A stretch of 64,000 bases of DNA from contig NZ_VFQF01000001.1 in NCBI RefSeq assembly GCF_006717145.1, positions 1,426,001-1,490,000 of the forward strand. Direction: 5' to 3'. Source of the DNA: Humibacillus xanthopallidus (GTDB taxonomy: Bacteria; Actinomycetota; Actinomycetes; Actinomycetales; Dermatophilaceae). Of the stretch, positions 42,726 through 53,428 are shown piece by piece; the first letter of the stretch is position 1; every line of letters starts with the position of its first letter. The notes under the pieces are model-generated. The model was not told the DNA's origin and did not search any database. It was given only the letters and a program-made list of their open reading frames with translations. A program made the position numbers and the translations under genes.

Positions 42726-43790
42726 TCAGCGGCGACTGCTGGGGTCGAAGGCGTCGCGGATCGAGTCGCCCAGCAGACTGAGGGCGAGCACGAGCAGCGA
42801 GAGGCCGATGACCGAGGGCCACAACCACAGGGGGTAGGTGGCGAACAGGTTCTGGGCGTCCGCGATGGTGCGGCCCCAGGAGGCGGTGGGCTCGACGAGC
42901 CCGACGCCGAGGTAGCTGAGCGTCGCTTCGTAGGTGATGTAGGCGGGCACGGCGATCGACGCGGACACGATGATCGGGCCGACGAGGTTGGGCAGGACCT
43001 CCTTGAAGAGGATCTGCCGGGTGGGCACACCGATGGCCCGGGCGGCCTGGACGAACTCACGCTCGCGCAGGCTCTTGACCTCACCGCGGACGAGTCGGGC
43101 CAGACCCATCCATCCGAAGACGAAGAGGATGACGATGAGGACCCAGAAGCGGATCGAGGAGGTCTCCTCCGCCGTCAGGTCGGCGCCGCCGGCGATGCTC
43201 TTCTGTGCGATCGGCACGATGGCGATGACGAGCAGCAGGATCGGCAGGCTGAGGAAGAAGTCGGTGATCCACGTGATGATGCGGTCGGCCCAGCCGCCGG
43301 CGTAGCCGGCGATGAGGCCGAGCGTCACACCGAGGATCGTGGAGACGCCGGCGGCGATGAAGCCGATGACGAGGGAGGGTCGTGCCCCGACAGCCCAGCG
43401 GGCGAACAGGTCACGGCCGAGGCGGGGCTCCACCCCGAGCCAGTGCGCCGAGCTCGCGCCGACGGTGGGCAGACCGTTGAAGTCGACGAGCTCCGTGTGC
43501 ACGGTGTACGGGTCGGCCTTGGCGCCGGTGATGGGGTCCACGGCCTGCAGCGAGTAGAGCAGCGGGGCGAAGATCGCGACGAGGATGAAGAAGATGATGA
43601 TGATCGAGCAGAAGATCGCGACCTTGTCCTTCTTCAGGCGGTCCCACGCAACCCGGCCCGGCGAGCGACCGGTGCGCACGTCCTTGTGCGCCGGCGCCCC
43701 AAGGTCCTCGTTGCGCTCGGTCTGCTCGACAAACTCCTCGTCCGTGGCCTCGATGAGCGCTTCGGCACCGGGCTCCGGTAGGGCGTTCAA
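42726..43790 (-). CDS. dppC: Oligopeptide/dipeptide ABC transporter permease (DppC-type)
   Basis: A 354-residue permease with an acidic 50-residue cytosolic N-terminus, a long first membrane segment (AIFCSIIIIFFILVAIFAPLL), the DppC/OppC loop and GYAGGWADRIITW, and the EAA-like QAARAIGVPTRQILFKEVLPN. It begins at a TTG (43788-43790) preceded by GGAG at eight bases; an ATG 12 bases upstream is out of frame. It is the first gene of the operon, so the order here is C-A-B-D-F. Confidence 0.9.
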   Translation of the reverse strand: MNALPEPGAEALIEATDEEFVEQTERNEDLGAPAHKDVRTGRSPGRVAWDRLKKDKVAIFCSIIIIFFILVAIFAPLLYSLQAVDPITGAKADPYTVHTELVDFNGLPTVGASSAHWLGVEPRLGRDLFARWAVGARPSLVIGFIAAGVSTILGVTLGLIAGYAGGWADRIITWITDFFLSLPILLLVIAIVPIAQKSIAGGADLTAEETSSIRFWVLIVILFVFGWMGLARLVRGEVKSLREREFVQAARAIGVPTRQILFKEVLPNLVGPIIVSASIAVPAYITYEATLSYLGVGLVEPTASWGRTIADAQNLFATYPLWLWPSVIGLSLLVLALSLLGDSIRDAFDPSSRR

Positions 43791-44076
43791 CGCGTTGTCT
43801 CCATCCTGATGGGGATCTCATCCGGACCGCGGGGCGGTCCACAGGTCCCAGGAAGGTGCGCACGGCAAGACCGCTGACCACCCCTTGGGACGACGTCACC
43901 TTGCCACAGGGAAAGGCGCGGTCCAAGCCTCGAGACGCGCTGGATGACAAATCGTTACCGACCACCACGGCTCGCCCAACATCGTCCCGGCAAAACGTCA
44001 CCTGCCCGAAACAATCCATGTGACGGGGCATTTCCTGCCGGTGTGTCGTCACACCGTCCACACAGGTCGATGCGCT
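43791..44076. other. Intergenic region between dppC and rarA (286 bp)
   Basis: Both flanking genes are on the reverse strand, so this region should contain the rarA terminator and the dpp promoter. The stretch from about 43940 to 44040 is clearly less GC-rich, and the reverse strand reads GGTAACGATTTGTCATCC there, which may contain the promoter. I see no convincing open frame. Confidence 0.5.
44039..44056. terminator. Hairpin behind rarA
   Basis: CGGTGTG-TCGT-CACACCG is a perfect 7-bp inverted repeat with a four-base loop, 20 bases downstream of the rarA stop. It has no T-run. Instead of a terminator it could be an operator for the dpp operon. Confidence 0.4.
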
Positions 44077-45471
44077 TCACTGCGGGCGACTGCGCCCCAG
44101 CCGCCCCGCGAGCCACTGGAGCCGCGAGCGCAGGCGCTCCTCGAAGCCCCGGTCCGTCGGGCGGTAGTAGGCCACGTTCCCCTCGAGGTCGTCCGGGAGG
44201 TACTGCTGCCTCGCGACGCCGTCGGGCTCGTCGTGGGCGTACACGTAGCCCGCGCCGTGTCCGAGACGCTCCGCGCCGGCATACCCGCTGCCCCGCAGGT
44301 GCGGGGGCACTGCACCGCCACGCCCCGCGCGCACGTCGGCGATCGCCTCGCCCACCCCGAGGTATGCCGCGTTCGACTTGGGTGCCATGGCGTTGTGCAC
44401 CACCGCCTGCGCGAGGATGATGCGCGCCTCGGGCATGCCGATCTGGGCGACCGCGTGCATCGCCGCCACCGCCGTCTGCAGCGCCGTGGGGTCGGCCATG
44501 CCGACGTCCTCGCTGGCGGAGATGACGATGCGCCGGGCGATGAAGCGCGGGTCCTCCCCCGCCTCGAGCATCCGGGCCAGGTAGTGCAGCGACGCATCGA
44601 CGTCGCTGCCGCGCATCGACTTGATGAGGGCGCTCGCGACGTCGTAGTGCTGGTCACCCGCCCGGTCGTAGCGCACGGCCGCCTGGGCGACGGCCTGCTC
44701 GACGTGCGCCAGGGTGATCTCGACCGGACCGTCGTCGTCGCGGCCGGGTGGCACCGCGTCGAGCGCGACCCCCGCCCCGGCCTCGAGCGAGGTGAGGGCC
44801 CGGCGTGCATCGCCGCCCGCGATCCGCACGAGGTGGTCGAGGGCGTCGTCGGTCAGCGTGTGCGCGCCCTCCAGACCCCGCTCGTCCCCGAGCGCCGACC
44901 GCAGCAAGTCGGCGACGTCCTCGTCGGAGAGCGACTCGAGGGTCACGAGCACGGAGCGCGAGAGCAGCGGCGCGATGATGCTGAACGACGGGTTCTCCGT
45001 CGTGGCCGCCACGAGGATGACGGTGCGGTTCTCGACCCCCGGCAGCAGGGCGTCCTGCTGGGCCTTGGTGAAGCGGTGGATCTCGTCGAGGAAGAGCACG
45101 GTCTGTCGCGCGTAGAGGTCGCGCTCGCGGCTCGCCGACTCCATGACCGACCGCACGTCCTTGACGCCGGCGGTGACCGCCGAGAGCTCGACGAAGCGCC
45201 GGTCGGCGGCGGTGGCGACGAGGTGGGCGAGCGTCGTCTTGCCCGTGCCCGGCGGTCCCCAGATGATGGCCGAGAGGGGCCCGGCGGCTCCCCCGGACCC
45301 CTCGATGAGCCGGCGCAGCGGGCTGCCGGGGCGCAGCACCTTGCCCTGGCCGCGCACCTCGTCCAGCGTGCGCGGTCGCATCCGCACGGCGAGCGGAGCG
45401 TGCCCGGCCGAGGCCGGCTGCTCCGCGCGGTCGGCGGCGGAGGCGGCACCGAAGAGGTCGTCTGAGGTCAC
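44077..45471 (-). CDS. rarA: Replication-associated recombination protein RarA (MgsA) AAA+ ATPase
   Basis: RarA acts at stalled forks. The 464-residue product has [16 protein letters not shown], Walker [11 protein letters not shown] near residue 73, Walker [18 protein letters not shown], sensor [10 protein letters not shown] and the tetramerisation region with [21 protein letters not shown] and [18 protein letters not shown]. The start is GTG at 45469-45471. It is divergent from the MMPL gene with only 17 bases between the starts. Confidence 0.93.
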   Translation of the reverse strand: MTSDDLFGAASAADRAEQPASAGHAPLAVRMRPRTLDEVRGQGKVLRPGSPLRRLIEGSGGAAGPLSAIIWGPPGTGKTTLAHLVATAADRRFVELSAVTAGVKDVRSVMESASRERDLYARQTVLFLDEIHRFTKAQQDALLPGVENRTVILVAATTENPSFSIIAPLLSRSVLVTLESLSDEDVADLLRSALGDERGLEGAHTLTDDALDHLVRIAGGDARRALTSLEAGAGVALDAVPPGRDDDGPVEITLAHVEQAVAQAAVRYDRAGDQHYDVASALIKSMRGSDVDASLHYLARMLEAGEDPRFIARRIVISASEDVGMADPTALQTAVAAMHAVAQIGMPEARIILAQAVVHNAMAPKSNAAYLGVGEAIADVRAGRGGAVPPHLRGSGYAGAERLGHGAGYVYAHDEPDGVARQQYLPDDLEGNVAYYRPTDRGFEERLRSRLQWLAGRLGRSRPQ

Positions 45472-45488
45472 TGTGGAAGGCTATCCAC

Positions 45489-47720
45489 GTGCAGAACCCC
45501 TCTTCCGGGGCCCCGGCCCCCGACGCGACCGGCCGGGCCGCCGCGTCCGACGCAAAAGTGACGCGCATGGCTCGGCTCGGCAGGCTCATCGCTCGCCACC
45601 CCGGACGCTGGGTCATCGCCTGGGTCCTCATCACCGCGGCCTGCTTCGCCGTGGCGGTCGGCGGGGTCACCGGTGAGTCGCTCTTCAACCGGCTCCACTC
45701 GGGCGCGCCCACGGTCGACTCGGAGTCGACACAGGCCCGTCAGGTCATCGAGCAGTCGCAGCCTGCCCTCGAGACGCTGACGATGCAGGTGACCGGGGCC
45801 GACCTCACGGACACCACGGTCGTCGCCGACGGCACGGCCGCGACGAAGAAGGTCGGTGAGGTTCCGGGCGTCAAGCAGGTGCGCTCACCCCTGCTCGTCC
45901 CCGGCGGGCTCACCGACCCGGCCGCAGCGCCGCTGCTCAAGGGCGGTACGCCCGCGGCGGGCGGCTTCGTCACGGTCGTCGACTTCGAGCCGGGTCTCGA
46001 CAAGGCGGCTCAGGACGCAGCCGAGGCAGCCGCCGAGAAGGCGCTCCTCGAGGTGCCGAAGGTGATGAATGCCCAAGGCTCCGTGGGCAGCCCGAACAAG
46101 ATCATCACCGCCATCACGACGACCGTCGAGCGCGATCTCATCCGCGGCGAAGGCATCGCCCTGCCCCTGACGTTCATCGTGATGTTCTTCGTCTTCGCCG
46201 GCTTCATCGCCGCCGGCATGCCGATCATCGGCGCCTTCGTCTCGATCGGAGGTGCGCTGCTCTCGCTCTTCGCGTTCTCGCACCTCGTCGAGCTCGACGC
46301 CACGGTCGTCAACATCGTGACCCTGCTCGGCCTCGGGTTGTCCATCGACTACGGGCTGCTCACCGTCAGTCGCTTCCGTGAGGAGCTGTCGAGCCGGGAG
46401 CATCGGGTGCCGTCGCGCGAGGAGGTGGCCCATGCCGCCGAGCGCACCGTCGCCACGGCCGGGCGCACCGTCCTCTTCTCCGCCCTCATCGTCGCGATCG
46501 CCCTGTCGGGCCTGCTGCTCTTCGAGGCGTCGATCATGCGCGCCATCGGCGTCGCGGGCGTCAGCGTGGTCCTCGTCGCCATGGTCGTCGCCGTCACCCT
46601 CGTGCCGGCCCTGTGCGTCCTCGGCGCCAAGCGCCTGGCCCGCAAGGCCGTGGCCCCGACCTCGGACACGGGTGTCTTCTCGCGCCTGGCGGTCGGGGTG
46701 CAGCGTCGCCCCGTCGCCGTCATCATCGCGGTCGTCAGCGTGCTCGTCATCCTCGCCCTGCCGACCCTCTCGATGCGCCTCACGTCGTCAGGCACCGAGC
46801 TGCTGCCCGTCGACGCCCCTCAGCGCGTCTTCTTCGAGCAGCTCGCGCGCGACTACCCCGCTCTCTCCGCACCCGAGGTGACCGTCGTCGCCCGGTCGTC
46901 CGACACCGCCGCCGTGACGAGCTGGGCGCAGCAGTTCCGCGACGACCCCGGCGTCGAGTCGCTCGCCGTCACCCCGCTCGGCACGACCGACCAGCGGGTC
47001 GACATCCGGGTCGCCGGTCCGCCCACGTCCGACGAGGCGCAGGAGCTCGTGACCAACATCCGCGCGACGCCCGCCCCGTTCGAGACCCTCACGACGGGCC
47101 AGGCGGCCGGCCAGATCGACTTCCTCGCGTCGATGTCGGCGAGGGCCCCGTATGCCGTGGGGCTCGTCGTGCTCGGCACGCTCGTCCTGCTCTTCCTCAT
47201 GACGGGGTCGGTCATCATCCCCATCAAGGCGCTGCTGCTCAACGTCATCTCGCTCGGGGCGGCGCTCGGTGTCGTCGTCTGGATCTTCCAGGAGGGGCAC
47301 CTCGAAGGGCTGCTCAACTTCTCGTCGACCGGCGCGGTGGAGTCGATCGTGCCCTTCCTCGTGCTGGCGTTCGGCTTCGGCCTGTCCATGGACTACGAGG
47401 TCTTCCTGCTCTCTCGCATCGTCGAGTTCCACCGTGAGGGCTACGAGAACGACCGCGCCGTCTCGCTCGGACTGCAGCGGACGGGCCGCATCATCACCTC
47501 TGCCGCGCTGCTCATCTGCATCGTCTTCGCCGGCTTCGTCGCGGGCGACATCCTCATCATCAAGCAGATGGGTGTCGCTCTCGTCGCCGCCGTCCTCATC
47601 GACGCGACGCTCGTGCGCATGCTGCTCGTGCCCGCGACGATGACGCTGCTCGGGCGCTGGAACTGGTGGGCACCGGGCCCCCTGCGACGCCTGCACAACC
47701 GGTACGGGATCACCGAGTGA
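45489..47720 (+). CDS. MMPL/RND-type membrane transporter
   Basis: A 743-residue transporter with two repeats of one plus five membrane segments and large extracellular loops (residues about 60-215 and 430-545). The proton-relay Asp-Tyr pairs are in LSIDYGLLTVSRFREE and LSMDYEVFLLSRIVE. MMPL proteins export lipids or lipophilic compounds; the cargo is unknown. The GTG at 45489 has GGAAGG nine bases upstream; an ATG at 45567 is an alternative start that leaves more room for promoters between this gene and rarA. Confidence 0.88.
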   Translation: MQNPSSGAPAPDATGRAAASDAKVTRMARLGRLIARHPGRWVIAWVLITAACFAVAVGGVTGESLFNRLHSGAPTVDSESTQARQVIEQSQPALETLTMQVTGADLTDTTVVADGTAATKKVGEVPGVKQVRSPLLVPGGLTDPAAAPLLKGGTPAAGGFVTVVDFEPGLDKAAQDAAEAAAEKALLEVPKVMNAQGSVGSPNKIITAITTTVERDLIRGEGIALPLTFIVMFFVFAGFIAAGMPIIGAFVSIGGALLSLFAFSHLVELDATVVNIVTLLGLGLSIDYGLLTVSRFREELSSREHRVPSREEVAHAAERTVATAGRTVLFSALIVAIALSGLLLFEASIMRAIGVAGVSVVLVAMVVAVTLVPALCVLGAKRLARKAVAPTSDTGVFSRLAVGVQRRPVAVIIAVVSVLVILALPTLSMRLTSSGTELLPVDAPQRVFFEQLARDYPALSAPEVTVVARSSDTAAVTSWAQQFRDDPGVESLAVTPLGTTDQRVDIRVAGPPTSDEAQELVTNIRATPAPFETLTTGQAAGQIDFLASMSARAPYAVGLVVLGTLVLLFLMTGSVIIPIKALLLNVISLGAALGVVVWIFQEGHLEGLLNFSSTGAVESIVPFLVLAFGFGLSMDYEVFLLSRIVEFHREGYENDRAVSLGLQRTGRIITSAALLICIVFAGFVAGDILIIKQMGVALVAAVLIDATLVRMLLVPATMTLLGRWNWWAPGPLRRLHNRYGITE

Positions 47721-48532
47721 CGTCCGAGGTCACGTCGGAGGTCTCATCGGAGGTCACGTCGGAGGTCGAGGCCGGCATCGTGGTGCGCCATGGCCTCGAC
47801 GGGCTGCTCGAGGCCACGTCCCGCCACCCGTTCGTCCGGTGGGAGGTGACCGACGACCTCGCCGACACGTGGTGGCACCACGAGCGGGCGGTCGCGTTCC
47901 AGCGGGTGCGCCGGGCCGACCGGCGCACCGTCAGCCTCCTCGGCCCCGACGACGGCGTGACGGCGCTGCTCGACGCGCTGCCGGGGATCGCGGCGGTGGT
48001 GGCACCGGGTCGTCGTGCCCTCTCCGTCAGCGTCCCGCAGCACCTCGAGGCCGAGCTGAGCCAGCGCTTCCGGATCCTCGAGGGCGGCGACTGGGAGTGG
48101 CTGCACACGACCGTCGCTCCAGCAGAGGACGATTCGCACGAGCGGGTGCGGCCGATCGACGACCGCGCGCGAGCTGCAGAGATCACGGCCTTTCTCGCGG
48201 AGCACTCCCCCACCGCCGACACGGTGCCCGACCACGGCGAGCGGTGGTTCGCCGTCGAGACGGCCGACGGGTCGCTCTCCGCGGTCGCCGCCTGGGGAAC
48301 CACTCGCGCGGGAGCACCACACCTGTCCTCGGTCGCGGTCGACACCCGCCTGCGCGGCACGGGGCTCGGGCGCACGATCGTCGGCGCGCTCACCCGCTGG
48401 GCCGTGGGCGAGGCCGGGGTCTGCACGCTCGGGATGTACTCCCACAACGCGGTCGCCCGAGGGCTCTACCTCTCCCTGGGCTTCGACCGGCTGTGTGCCT
48501 GGTCGAGCCGCCCGGTCGTCATCGACCGTTGA
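47717..48532 (+). CDS. GNAT-family N-acetyltransferase-like protein
   Basis: A 271-residue protein beginning at the GTG that overlaps the MMPL stop (GTGA). Residues 2-17 are four (T/S)SEV repeats. The first half is a divergent GNAT-like region; the second half has SSVAVDTRLRGTGLGRTIVGAL, containing the acetyl-CoA-binding R-G-T-G-L-G, and LGMYSHNAVARGLYLSLGF, the typical GNAT end. It may be a two-domain acetyltransferase with a degenerate first domain. Coupling to the transporter suggests a shared role, but the substrate is unknown. Confidence 0.75.
   Translation: MTSEVTSEVSSEVTSEVEAGIVVRHGLDGLLEATSRHPFVRWEVTDDLADTWWHHERAVAFQRVRRADRRTVSLLGPDDGVTALLDALPGIAAVVAPGRRALSVSVPQHLEAELSQRFRILEGGDWEWLHTTVAPAEDDSHERVRPIDDRARAAEITAFLAEHSPTADTVPDHGERWFAVETADGSLSAVAAWGTTRAGAPHLSSVAVDTRLRGTGLGRTIVGALTRWAVGEAGVCTLGMYSHNAVARGLYLSLGFDRLCAWSSRPVVIDR
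47718..47769. repeat. 12-bp tandem repeat at the start of the GNAT gene
   Basis: Four in-frame copies of about 12 bases (ACGTCGGAGGTC and one-base variants) lie directly behind the start codon and encode (T/S)SEV units. As a multiple of three, slippage changes only the length of the N-terminus. Confidence 0.85.
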
Positions 48533-48562
48533 CCGGGCGCTCGGTCCGGGCGGCCTTGAGCC

Positions 48563-48997
48563 TCAGGCGAAGTCAGCCGCGGTGACGGTCCGGTCCGACG
48601 GCTCGACGAGCACGACCCAGTTGCCCGAGTTGTCGCGACACACGGCCTCGGTGCCGTAGGGCCGGGCCGACGGCGGCTGGAGGAACTCGACGCCCTTCGC
48701 CGAGAGGTCGGCAAACGTCTGTTCGCAGTCGTCGACGGTGAGGCCGAGGCCGTTGAGGCCGCCGGAGTCCTGGGCCCGCTTCATCGCCGTGACGAGCTCT
48801 TCGGGCAACGGAGGCCCGGGAACGGCGAGGCTGACCTGCAGCTCGGGCTGGTTGGGATGCACGACGGAGCACCAGCGGTAGCCGTCGCCGAGGGTGATGT
48901 CGTCCTTCTCCTCGAATCCGAGGACGTCGACGTAGAAGCGCTTGGACTCGTCGATGTCCTTGACGAAGACGCTGACGATGCTGATGTTGGTGATCAT
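48563..48997 (-). CDS. VOC-family (glyoxalase/bleomycin-resistance-like) protein
   Basis: A 144-residue protein with the paired beta-alpha-beta-beta-beta modules of the vicinal oxygen chelate fold: SIVSVFVKDIDESKRFYVDVLGF and GLTVDDCEQTFADLSAKGVEFLQPP, ending DNSGNWVVLVEPSD. Relatives bind metals and small molecules; the substrate is unknown. It lies nine bases behind an AraC-type regulator gene and is probably co-transcribed with it. Confidence 0.85.
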   Translation of the reverse strand: MITNISIVSVFVKDIDESKRFYVDVLGFEEKDDITLGDGYRWCSVVHPNQPELQVSLAVPGPPLPEELVTAMKRAQDSGGLNGLGLTVDDCEQTFADLSAKGVEFLQPPSARPYGTEAVCRDNSGNWVVLVEPSDRTVTAADFA

Positions 48998-49006
48998 GGG
49001 TCAACG

Positions 49007-49459
49007 CTAGGACGGGTCCGGCGGCTCGTGCTTCTCCTGGGTTGCGGAGCTCTCCACGAGACCCCACATGAACAGGACGCAGCCGGGGATGTGCGGCGCG
49101 CCCGTCGACGCATACCGCGTCTGGAAGTCGCTGGGACTCTCCCCCACCACCGAGCGGAAGCGGCTGCTGAAGGAGCCCAGGCTCGAGAAGCCGACGGCGT
49201 GGCACACCTCGGTCACCGTGAGGTTCGTCGCGCGCAGGAGGTCCTGGGCGCGCTCGATGCGCCGGCGCGAGACGTACTCCGCCGGCGTGACGCCGTAGGT
49301 CGCCCGGAAGACGCGGAGGAAGTGGTACTTCGACAGGCCCGCCACGGAGGCCAGTCGGTCGAGGTCGAGCGGGGCGGCATACTCACGGTCTGCCAGGTCG
49401 CGGGCGCGGCGCAGGTGGACGAGCACGTCGTCCGGGGCTCTCGTGATCGGTGCCGCCAC
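49007..49459 (-). CDS. AraC-family regulator, DNA-binding domain only
   Basis: A 150-residue protein. The AraC domain fills residues 12-115: YAAPLDLDRLASVAGLSKYHFLRVFRATYG is the first helix-turn-helix and VTEVCHAVGFSSLGSFSSRFRSVVGESP the second. The C-terminal 30 residues (CVLFMWGLVESSATQEK) are not a known effector domain. Starts at GTG 49457-49459. It most likely controls the adjacent VOC gene. Confidence 0.85.
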   Translation of the reverse strand: MAAPITRAPDDVLVHLRRARDLADREYAAPLDLDRLASVAGLSKYHFLRVFRATYGVTPAEYVSRRRIERAQDLLRATNLTVTEVCHAVGFSSLGSFSSRFRSVVGESPSDFQTRYASTGAPHIPGCVLFMWGLVESSATQEKHEPPDPS

Positions 49460-49510
49460 GCTCTCATCCTGCCACCCGACGTCGCAGGCGGCGTCAGCCT
49501 CAGCGCAGCA

Positions 49511-50260
49511 TCAGCGAAAGCCGAAGTGCTCCAAGGCAACCCACGTGGGCGGCCCGACGAGCTTTCCCGTTGCGCTGACTCCTGGGCCGGACACTCCTGC
49601 TCGCCGCTGGAACTCCGCCACCACCTTGGCGGTCTGGGGGCCGTAGCGCTTCGGAGCGAGATCGATACTCGAGTAGCTGGGGAAGCTCGCGTTGAGGAAC
49701 TTCTGCAGGGCGAGGACGACCGCGCCGGTGTCGCCCTCGCGGAGCGTCGGGCGACCGGGGTCGTCGATCAGCGTGGCGGGGTCGAGTCGCTCGCGCCACA
49801 CGTGCAGCTTCTTCATCGCGTCGTCGGCGTAGGCCTCGGCCCGTGGCCCCGACCCGTTGTAGGCGCGGAAGCCGCTGCGGACCCCTTTTGCCTTGATGAG
49901 GCCCGAGACGATGTCGAAGCCGACCCGGGTGTTGACGCGCCAGTCCCAACAGCCGCCCTGCCGGTCGGCCCGGTCCTGGAAGGGCGGGTAGGTCAGCTGG
50001 GTGGGCCCGACTCCCTGGGCGCCGAGCTCGGCCCGGTGCTCCCGGTAGAGCAGGTAGGCCGCCTTGGTGACCGGCCCGCCCTTGGTGTAGAAGCCGCCGG
50101 TCTCGACGCCGTCGCGACCGAAGATGTTGCGCCCCCCGCTCGACTCCTTCTCGAGCAGCGTGGCCGCGGCAGCGAGCTCGAGCCCGGCGAGCGCCGCCAG
50201 CTCGACGACCTCGGGCGCCCGCAGCGTCCCGTTCTGCTCCAGCACCGTGACCGTGCTCAT
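49511..50260 (-). CDS. Lysin-like protein with C-terminal peptidoglycan-binding domain
   Basis: A 249-residue protein without a signal peptide. Residues 1-150 resemble the lysozyme-like N-terminal region of phage-type endolysins (LLEKESSGGRNIFGRD contains a glutamate in a lysozyme-like E-S-x-G setting; then GPTQLTYPPFQ and GCWDWRVNTRVGFDIVSGLI). Residues 170-249 form a PG_binding_1-like repeat (LREGDTGAVVLALQKFLNA, YGPQTAKVVAEFQRRAGV, LVGPPTWVAL). It could be a stray phage lysin or a secreted-by-other-means cell wall enzyme. No other phage genes are nearby. Confidence 0.65.
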   Translation of the reverse strand: MSTVTVLEQNGTLRAPEVVELAALAGLELAAAATLLEKESSGGRNIFGRDGVETGGFYTKGGPVTKAAYLLYREHRAELGAQGVGPTQLTYPPFQDRADRQGGCWDWRVNTRVGFDIVSGLIKAKGVRSGFRAYNGSGPRAEAYADDAMKKLHVWRERLDPATLIDDPGRPTLREGDTGAVVLALQKFLNASFPSYSSIDLAPKRYGPQTAKVVAEFQRRAGVSGPGVSATGKLVGPPTWVALEHFGFR

Positions 50261-50285
50261 CCTGACCTCCCCGTCAGTGGCAGGC

Positions 50286-50317
50286 GAAAGGCCCCGTCCC
50301 CGAGGACGAGGCCTTTC
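50286..50317 (-). terminator. Terminator hairpin behind aspS
   Basis: The arms GAAAGGCCCCGTCC (50286-50299) and GGACGAGGCCTTTC (50304-50317) pair over 14 positions with one wobble or mismatch and a CCGA loop. It lies about 80 bases behind the aspS stop and before the lysin-like gene start. Confidence 0.7.
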
Positions 50318-50394
50318 CAGTATCCGCCGCGGGTGCCGGCGCGTCCGGGAGTTGCCGGGACTGCGCAACCCGGGCCGACCAGACCCGACAGGCG

Positions 50395-52188
<1,794 letters not shown>

Positions 52189-52290
52189 GGGAGGTCCTTC
52201 CGGGACGTGGTGCGGACGGCGCGACGGCCGCCCGCGCTGAGCGCGGAGCAAGGGCCCCGGCCGCGAGGCGGCCACGGGCACCGAGGACCA

Positions 52291-52315
52291 ATCCTAGACC
52301 GCCTGCACCTAGGCT
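52291..52315. promoter_or_regulatory. Divergent -10 elements between aspS and the acyltransferase gene
   Basis: Reverse-strand TAGGAT (52291-52296) points to aspS. Forward TAGGCT (52310-52315) lies only seven bases before the acyltransferase GTG at 52323, which would give a leaderless mRNA and supports that start. -35 elements are weak. Confidence 0.45.
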
Positions 52316-52322
52316 CTTCGCC

Positions 52323-53402
52323 GTGCAGCACTCCCGCAACCGCGACCTCGACGGCGTACGAGGACTCGCCATCCTCCTCGTCGTCGCCGCGCACTCCGGC
52401 CTGCCGGTGCGCTGGGGTGGCCTGTCGGGCGTCACGCTCTTCTTCGTTCTGTCCGGCTACCTCATCACGAGCCTGCTCGTCCGCGAGTGGGACCGCTGGG
52501 GGTCGATCAGCCTCTGGCGCTTCTGGGGCCGTCGCGCGGTCCGCCTCCTGCCGGCGTTGCTCCTGCTGCTCGCGCTGACTCCCTTGCTGCTGTGGGCAAC
52601 TGGTGACGGCCGCCTGTCCAGCTACCCGGTCGCGGCGCTGTCGTCGCTCTTCTACGTCGGCAACTGGGTGCGGATCAACGGCACCGACCTCGGGGTCCTC
52701 AACCACCTGTGGTCGCTGTCGGTCGAGGAGCAGTTCTACGTCGTGTGGCCCCTGGTCTTCATCGCGGTCATGACGTGGCTGCGACCGCGCGCGGTCACGA
52801 TCGCGCTGTCCCTCGCGGCGCTTGCCACCTTCTACAGCGTGTGGACCCGCGGCTCCGCGATCCGCCTCGACATCTCGACGGAGACCAACGCCTTCGCCCT
52901 GCTCCTCGGTGTCTCCCTGGCCTTCGGGCTCGCCGCGATGCGCGCCCGGGGCTGGGAGCCGCCGGCGGCGAACCCCGTCGTCCCCTTCGTCGTCCTCATC
53001 GCGGTGTCGGCCTTTCCCGGCTACGGCCTCGACATCGACCACCCGCTCTTCCGCCCCCTGGGCGCCGTCCACGCCCTCATCGGGGTGTGGCTGGTGTATG
53101 CCGCCGTGTCGGGTCACTCGCGCGTCGTGGCCTCCCGGGTCATGGTGTTCTTCGGGACCATCAGCTACGCGCTCTACCTCTGGCACCAGACCTTCATCAA
53201 CAGCCAGCTGCTCGGAGAGCACACGATGCCGCGCAACCTCGTGCTCATCGCGGCCGCGATCCTCATCTCGTGGCTGTCGTGGGTCCTCGTCGAGCGCCCC
53301 GCCATGCGGCTGCGCGGCCCCCTGCACCTCGACCAGCCGTCGGCGCGTCAGCAGGCCTTCGCCGCCGCCCGGCACGAGAGCGACCCAGCCACCACCGGCT
53401 GA
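52323..53402 (+). CDS. Acyltransferase-3 family membrane protein
   Basis: A 359-residue membrane protein of the OafA/YrhL acyltransferase family, which O-acylates extracellular sugars. It begins RNRDLDGVRGLAILLVVAAHSG, with the catalytic histidine in AAHSG, then FFVLSGYLI, RRAVRLLPALL and LWSLSVEEQFYVVWP, all diagnostic. About ten membrane segments are visible. There is no SGNH domain at the C-terminus, which ends in a short cytosolic tail. The acceptor is unknown. Confidence 0.87.
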   Translation: MQHSRNRDLDGVRGLAILLVVAAHSGLPVRWGGLSGVTLFFVLSGYLITSLLVREWDRWGSISLWRFWGRRAVRLLPALLLLLALTPLLLWATGDGRLSSYPVAALSSLFYVGNWVRINGTDLGVLNHLWSLSVEEQFYVVWPLVFIAVMTWLRPRAVTIALSLAALATFYSVWTRGSAIRLDISTETNAFALLLGVSLAFGLAAMRARGWEPPAANPVVPFVVLIAVSAFPGYGLDIDHPLFRPLGAVHALIGVWLVYAAVSGHSRVVASRVMVFFGTISYALYLWHQTFINSQLLGEHTMPRNLVLIAAAILISWLSWVLVERPAMRLRGPLHLDQPSARQQAFAAARHESDPATTG

Positions 53403-53428
53403 CCGCTGGCCGCGGGCCCGGTCCCTGG

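Noticed and set aside
44039-44056. CRP/GlxR-type site TGTGA-N6-TCACA
   Set aside because: The palindrome is GGTGTG-N4-CACACC, with shorter spacing and without the terminal A/T of the consensus; a hairpin behind rarA is the simpler reading.
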